Position numbers and translations under genes: made by a program. From assembly GCA_039105265.1 (NCBI GenBank), contig JAPFFF010000004.1:1426001-1490000 (forward strand): a DNA stretch of 64,000 nt. Direction: 5' to 3'. The notes beneath the pieces were generated by a model. The model was not told the DNA's origin. It saw nothing but the letters and a program-made list of their open reading frames with translations, and made no database searches. This DNA comes from Tritrichomonas musculus. Lineage: Eukaryota; Parabasalia; Tritrichomonadida; Tritrichomonadidae. Shown piece by piece: positions 59,466 to 64,000 of the stretch. How positions within the stretch are numbered: the first letter of the stretch is position 1; each line of letters begins with the position of its first letter.

Positions 59466-60932
59466 TTATTTGTAATTAGAATTATCATAAAAGTTTTCTA
59501 TAGATAATTTAAGTTTGTCTAAGATTATTTTTTCATCTTCTTCCAAGTTAAGTTCTTGAATGCTATTAAGATCAGTGATTTCAATAAGAGAAGCAATATT
59601 TTCATCGCTTAATGTTTTTTGAGCATCTTCAAACAAACATAATATTCCCAGAATTCTGTCAATAGCAGTATCGTCAGAATCAAAAAAAAGTGAATCAACC
59701 AATTGACCCATAATGGCTGCCACACTTTGACCAGATGATTTGATGATATTAGTTCTTGTTGTAAAAGCAGCATAAGAAATCATTTTAGAAAAGCATGTCA
59801 ATGCTTCTAATTTTAAATAATTTTTGGCATATAAAATTTTTTGACTTACTTCCTTAACAAATCCTTTTTGTATTAATTCATTTGTTAAATAAAAATATTG
59901 ATCAACGCTTGGTGCAGCATGGTCGAGAATTTTTGATTTTTTGCATTGGTATTTGCACAAGTTGCCAATAATGTAAAAGATAAACGTAGAAATCACAGGG
60001 TTATTGAAGTTAAAATATAAATCAAAGAGAAAAGATCCTTTGATTTCAGGACAATTTTCATCTTGTGAAAAAAAAGAAATTAAAGAAAGGAGTGAATAAA
60101 CAAATTCAATATTAATATTACTTTGATCATTGACTTTATACAAAAGATCAATCAAATCAGGAACGAGTTCTGTTTGGCTAATTATTTCATAAAATTCGCT
60201 ATATTTTGTAAGTGTTACAATTAAATTTAATAATTCAACGTACAAACTTAATTCAGGAATTGGCAACTTTTTAATAAATTCATCTATAAATCCAAGAATT
60301 ATAATTATTTCTTTGCGTTGAGCCAGTGGATCAAAAATACTTATCAAAATTGAAAATGATTTCATAAAAATTGAAGATTTTCTTCCATGACTTTCAAATA
60401 AAAACCGAAAGAAATCACTAAAGTTTAACCCGACTTCTTTAAAACATTTCAATGATTTTTGAAAATAGCAAACATATGATATTTCAAGAAGGGCAAAAGG
60501 AGTCAATAAGTTATATTGATTGAAAAAGGGCTTAACTATATTACTAATAGATAAGTGAATAAATTTGCTAATATATCTGTCATCAATTGAGCTTGAAAAA
60601 TCAATTATAGCTGAAATAGAGATAAGATTAAATGAAAAATCAAATTTTTCACTTACATAATATAGTAAAATTGATGCGATATTATAAGCATTGAATAAAT
60701 GGAAAATATATGGATCATTTACAAATTTCTTGAGCTCTAAAGAACTTAAACATTCAAGCGCTTCTTCATCTTTGTTGTTAATATACAAATCACGAATATT
60801 TTCAAACGAATTTGCTATTTGCAGATAGTTGATTTTTTCTTGTTGAACATTAATATGATTTACAAAAAGGAAAAAATCTTCTTGCGGCAGCTGGCTTTGA
60901 TCATCTAGATCTGATGATGCTTTGTAATCCAT
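59466..60932 (-). CDS. Armadillo-like helical protein, function unknown
   Basis: 488 residues, ATG complementary to 60930-60932. Helical repeats from about residue 45 to 470: ISKFIHLSISNIVKPFFNQYNLLTPFALLEISYVCYFQ, LSLYVELLNLIVTLTKYSEF, FVYSLLSLISFFSQDENCPEIKGS, YLKLEALTCFSKMISYAAF, IDRILGILCLFEDA. Such repeats are typical of armadillo-type scaffolds that trichomonads have in large numbers. No signal peptide, no catalytic motif. The gene converges with the prion-like gene, 3' ends 286 bp apart. Upstream lies only repeat DNA. Family not recognised. Confidence 0.78.
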   Translation of the reverse strand: MDYKASSDLDDQSQLPQEDFFLFVNHINVQQEKINYLQIANSFENIRDLYINNKDEEALECLSSLELKKFVNDPYIFHLFNAYNIASILLYYVSEKFDFSFNLISISAIIDFSSSIDDRYISKFIHLSISNIVKPFFNQYNLLTPFALLEISYVCYFQKSLKCFKEVGLNFSDFFRFLFESHGRKSSIFMKSFSILISIFDPLAQRKEIIIILGFIDEFIKKLPIPELSLYVELLNLIVTLTKYSEFYEIISQTELVPDLIDLLYKVNDQSNINIEFVYSLLSLISFFSQDENCPEIKGSFLFDLYFNFNNPVISTFIFYIIGNLCKYQCKKSKILDHAAPSVDQYFYLTNELIQKGFVKEVSQKILYAKNYLKLEALTCFSKMISYAAFTTRTNIIKSSGQSVAAIMGQLVDSLFFDSDDTAIDRILGILCLFEDAQKTLSDENIASLIEITDLNSIQELNLEEDEKIILDKLKLSIENFYDNSNYK

Positions 60933-61095
60933 TATTCGTATTTAATTTTTTGGAGACATCAAAACAATTTCTAAACAAATAAAAAAATTTGATGCATTTT
61001 TTATTCAATTACTTAAACTTTTTCAATAAAATAGACCAAGAAAAAAATCAATTACGTTTTACGATTACTTCTACTTGAAAAAAATTAGAATACGA

Positions 61096-62894
61096 ATAGG
61101 GGTTACAACGATAGGAAAAAAAAGTTATTTTTTTACTCTAACCAATTTTAATAATAAATACAAATATTTTTTATAAATATTATTTATGTTATTTCTATAA
61201 ATTTTTTTTTAAGAAATATCTATAGGCAGTCGAAATATCACTTTTTTAATTTCACAAGGTTTGTTTGATTTCTATCATAATTTAAAATATTAATATTTAT
61301 GGTTTTCTGTTTTTTTTATACTATACTTTAAATATCATTTACTTAAAAAAATAGTTTTTTGCAAATATCAATCATGAATAGCTTGAAATTCAAAATATAC
61401 CAAGTTATATCAATTCTTTGAGAAATTTTAATCTATTATCGATGCATAAAAGATGTTGTATCTGGTTGAATTTGATGTAATTTATAACAATTTGGGTATT
61501 AAATACTGATTGTCTAAAAATAAGTTACCCAAAATTTTTAAAATTTTCGAAAATAACGTTTTCTAGTAGTTTTTTTTTTTTTTAACAAATAAACTTTTCT
61601 TCTTTCTTCAAGAATTTAAATATTTTATATAATTGAATTAAAATTACTTTAAAAATGGACAAAAAAAATAAAAAATAAAAACAGAAATATTTTTTCACTT
61701 TCCAAATTTATCACATATATAATATTGTTTATTTTTATTTTTTTGGCTAAATATATAATTTGATTTTATTCTATTTAAATGGAGATAAATTTAGATATTT
61801 TATAAAATATTTTTAATACAATTATTTCAATTCTATTTCAAATTAAATCTAATTTTGAATCCATGTATCGGAAATTTGTCAACTTTTTGATAGTATAATT
61901 TTACATTCGAATTTTTTTTTATCATTCTATTATATAGTACACATATATTTTGTTTCAATTACAGACATTTGTTTTTTATTATTTTAAATTTTCTTCTCAA
62001 ATATATAAAAAACAACTTTTTAAGAGATTATGTTTTCAAAATAAAAATTTTAAACATCCATTTGATGACTTAGAGAGACAAAAGACTTTTTTAGGAGCAA
62101 TACGACCATTGCATTTTTTAACGATATGTACAAATTCGATATTTGCCAGCTCGACAATAATTTCCACTACCATATTGTAATTTTCATTGAATTAGATTAT
62201 CTCTCAGATTATTCCACTGTACCATATTTTTTGGTGCAAATCTTAGTAGTTTTATCTCAGTCATCCATTTTTCTATTGCCCTCTATCAATACATACATAT
62301 CATTTTCATACATTTCACGACTCCTTCTACTAGATTATTAATTCAAGTCATAAACAAAAAAATGGCCGCATAAAAGAGATTATTGCACAATTTCTGTCAA
62401 CACATGAGCGTTAGAATAGCCAAGTCCAATAATGGGTAATGTTTTTTTGGACCATTCAAAAGTGAATAAAAGTTAAACTTTTTGATAATATGCTATAACT
62501 TTTTGAATTTTTTTTGAGCGTTTGGGTAAACTATTTTTGTTCTTGGACTATGTTTTTTGGGGGTCACAGGTTCGATTCCCATCTTCTATTCAAAAATTAT
62601 TGGGTAACTTTTTTCTGGACAATCAGTATAATCTAAAGTTCGGAATTGATCTTTTTGGATCTTTATATAAAAAGATAAACGTACCATTTTTTTTTTTTTT
62701 CCAAAAAAATTAAACAAACCTTCTCAATTTCAAAAAGTGATATCTCCACTGCTAACAGATATTTTAAAAAATTGAGCAATAATTTATATTTGTGAATATA
62801 TATAGATGATATTTGTTACCTTTATTAATAAATTCATCAGATATTTAATTTTTCTTTCAATTTTTTGACAAATTCTTATCGTTGTAGCCCCTAT
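61096..62894. mobile_element. Element F (1,799 bp), hAT-like, 8-bp TSD
   Basis: Termini ATAGGGGTTACAACGATAGG and its inverted partner ending ...TATCGTTGTAGCCCCTAT (two mismatches in 20). The octamer GAATACGA flanks it at 61088-61095 and 62895-62902. Open stretches at 61950-62341 lack ATG-supported or recognisable protein. A B-box-like GGTTCGATTCC is inside at 62569. Confidence 0.9.
62569..62579 (+). promoter_or_regulatory. tRNA B-box-like word GGTTCGATTCC
   Basis: Perfect match to the pol III B-box consensus inside element F. No cloverleaf can be folded around it and no clear A box lies at tRNA distance, so it may be a chance match or a relic of a tRNA-derived unit. Confidence 0.35.
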
Positions 62895-62980
62895 GAATAC
62901 GACTTTTTTAGAAAAAGTTAATAAAAAGTTACCTTTTAAAAATATAAATATTTATCTTTAAATATAAATATTTTATCCTT

Positions 62981-63636
62981 TCAAATTTGGGTAGATCTCT
63001 TTTTCCGTAAATCGTGGTACGGCCACGAGACCGTTTATTTTTATTTATTTTTTTTTTCATCCTGCTACAAGGATGGATAGTTAACTTTACAATTGCAGGC
63101 GGCATCAAGATGAACATGAAATGAAATACCTCCTAGTGTTCAGAAAGGCCACTCAAGCTTCGTAAACAAGAAGAATTCTATTTTGGAAATTTTTATTTGG
63201 AAACAAATGACATTAAAACTGCAAATGGAGTCAAGTAAATAATAAACTGCACGCGTGTTGGACCTCAGAAGAGTCATTTTTTACTCAAGTTTTAAATCAG
63301 ATAAATTTTATTTATAAAATTTTTTTTAGAGACAGATCACTTTATAATTGCAAACGGAATCGAGTGAACAAGAAATGGAATATTTATTGGAGTTCAGAAA
63401 AGTCACTTTTTACTGATGCTTTTTAAAACAACCTTTTTTATTATGATATATCTTTTTTTTTTAATAAAAAAAAAATTATTTTTATTATTATTATTATTAT
63501 TGTAAATTCATAAAGAATAATCATAAAACTGAGCAATTTTTTTGAGAAAAAAAAAATCTATACGCGCGTCCTGATTTACGGACTTTTTTAAACGGTCGAA
63601 GCCTGATTTACGGAAAAAAAAATCTATCCAAATTTG
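62981..63636. mobile_element. TIR-bounded unit G (about 656 bp)
   Basis: Ends TCAAATTTGGGTAGAT...TTTCCGTAAATC...GACCGTTTA and its inverted counterpart (GTAAATC complement twice, TAAACGGTC, then ATCTATCCAAATTTGA). TIRs of about 60 bp with gaps. No clean target duplication; AAATTTG next to GGTAGAT/ATCTATCC is a 7-bp candidate but is itself nearly palindromic. Contains the diverged tandem repeats. Confidence 0.6.
63072..63430 (+). repeat. Three diverged tandem copies of a ~125-bp unit
   Basis: Each unit has ACTTTA-AATTGCA--CGG-ATC-AG-GAACA-GAAATG followed by GGA-TTCAGAAA-GTCACTTTTTACT, clearest at 63332-63425, with weaker copies at 63072-63175 and 63203-63290. Identity by eye is 60-70%. Confidence 0.6.
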
Positions 63637-63639
63637 AGA

Positions 63640-63821
63640 GTTCTAGCTTAGAGGTTAAATTAATTTGAGGCCAAAGTATTGAGTTCGAAACTAAACCTCA
63701 TTGCTTTTTATATTTTAACATAAATTATGTAATTACCTTTCATTTTTGCAATTTTTACATTTTAATACGTCTTTTCATTGAATTATATAAAATACCAATT
63801 ACGTCCTAAGGGTAAATTTTC

Positions 63822-63849
<28 letters not shown>
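63640..63849 (+). mobile_element. Possible SINE: tRNA-like head and poly-A tail
   Basis: A-box-like TAGCTTAGAGGTTA at 63644-63657, B-box-like GAGTTCGAAACT at 63681-63692 (spacing typical of tRNA genes), then about 130 bp of AT-rich DNA and an uninterrupted run of 28 A (63822-63849). The cloverleaf is too decayed to name. Flanking repeats were not found. Confidence 0.4.
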
Positions 63850-63852
<3 letters not shown>

Positions 63853-64000
63853 ATATGTATTCCTTTAAACAAATGATTATAACTAGCAAAAAATGATTAC
63901 AAAAATATTACAGCTCGGAATTACTACTGCAGGCCCATTCAATTTTTTGTCTTCTTATGACTGCGATTTGGGATTTTGCTTAAAATTGTCAAATTAAAAA
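63850..64000. other. Window end, nothing seen
   Basis: 150 bp of unremarkable AT-rich DNA. Confidence 0.5.

Noticed and set aside
61950-62341. Two overlapping frames in element F
   Set aside because: Hydrophobic, AT-driven composition, no recognisable motif; not reported as genes.
62414-62580. tRNA gene with long intron in element F
   Set aside because: B box is perfect, but no acceptor, D or anticodon stems pair; A-box-like word is 150 bp away.
63481-63502. Candidate CRISPR or microsatellite-like array (TTA repeats)
   Set aside because: Simple trinucleotide slippage; no repeat-spacer structure.

Overview
The window is nuclear DNA of an AT-rich protist, most likely a parabasalid (trichomonad, Tritrichomonas-like). 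The evidence is mixed. Coding DNA is interrupted by one visible intron of only 26 nt with GTATGT...ACACCAG borders. Several starts carry a TCAYTW initiator a few bases upstream, intergenic DNA is very AT-rich, and the proteins are of kinds common in trichomonads (Cache/phosphodiesterase-like receptors, armadillo-type proteins, SAS-6 relatives). The species is inferred, not proven.

Layout. 1-5684 is an apparently perfect inverted repeat (two 2,833-bp arms, 18-nt loop) with the same DDE transposase in each arm. The right arm probably belongs to a TTAA-flanked element ending at 6266. 6882-10184 holds two polyproline/WH2 actin-regulator candidates around an NXT1/p15-like mRNA export gene. 10488-16133 is one very large helical-repeat protein. 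16134-17544 is repeat-rich DNA with a GC-rich island and a foldback repeat. 17545-26222 carries an unknown protein, a short SAS-6-like protein, tRNA-Ala(TGC), a decayed zinc-finger ORF, a coiled-coil protein and an OXR1-like LysM/TLDc protein.

26223-33159 is a transposon zone. It contains a tyrosine-recombinase relic, a 731-bp hAT-type element with a perfect 8-bp target duplication, a complete-looking pogo-like element with TA duplication, and a decayed hAT-type transposase. 33160-38177 has a small unknown gene and an importin-beta-type karyopherin. 38464-42105 is a hAT-type element that itself received two later insertions. 42537-55123 is a gene-dense block: C2 protein, short coiled-coil, SAPS-type PP6 regulatory subunit (with the intron), free methionine-R-sulfoxide reductase, receptor-like protein with a degenerate phosphodiesterase region, LRR/coiled-coil protein, armadillo-like protein, UBL/UBA protein. 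55533-57372 is another hAT-type element with a nested insertion. 58319-60932 has two genes, and the last 3 kb are repeats (another 8-bp-TSD element, diverged tandem repeats, a tRNA-like/poly-A unit).

The most notable results are the chain of seven elements whose termini and target duplications can be read directly, three of them nested, and the terminal giant palindrome, which could be biology or an assembly fold-back.
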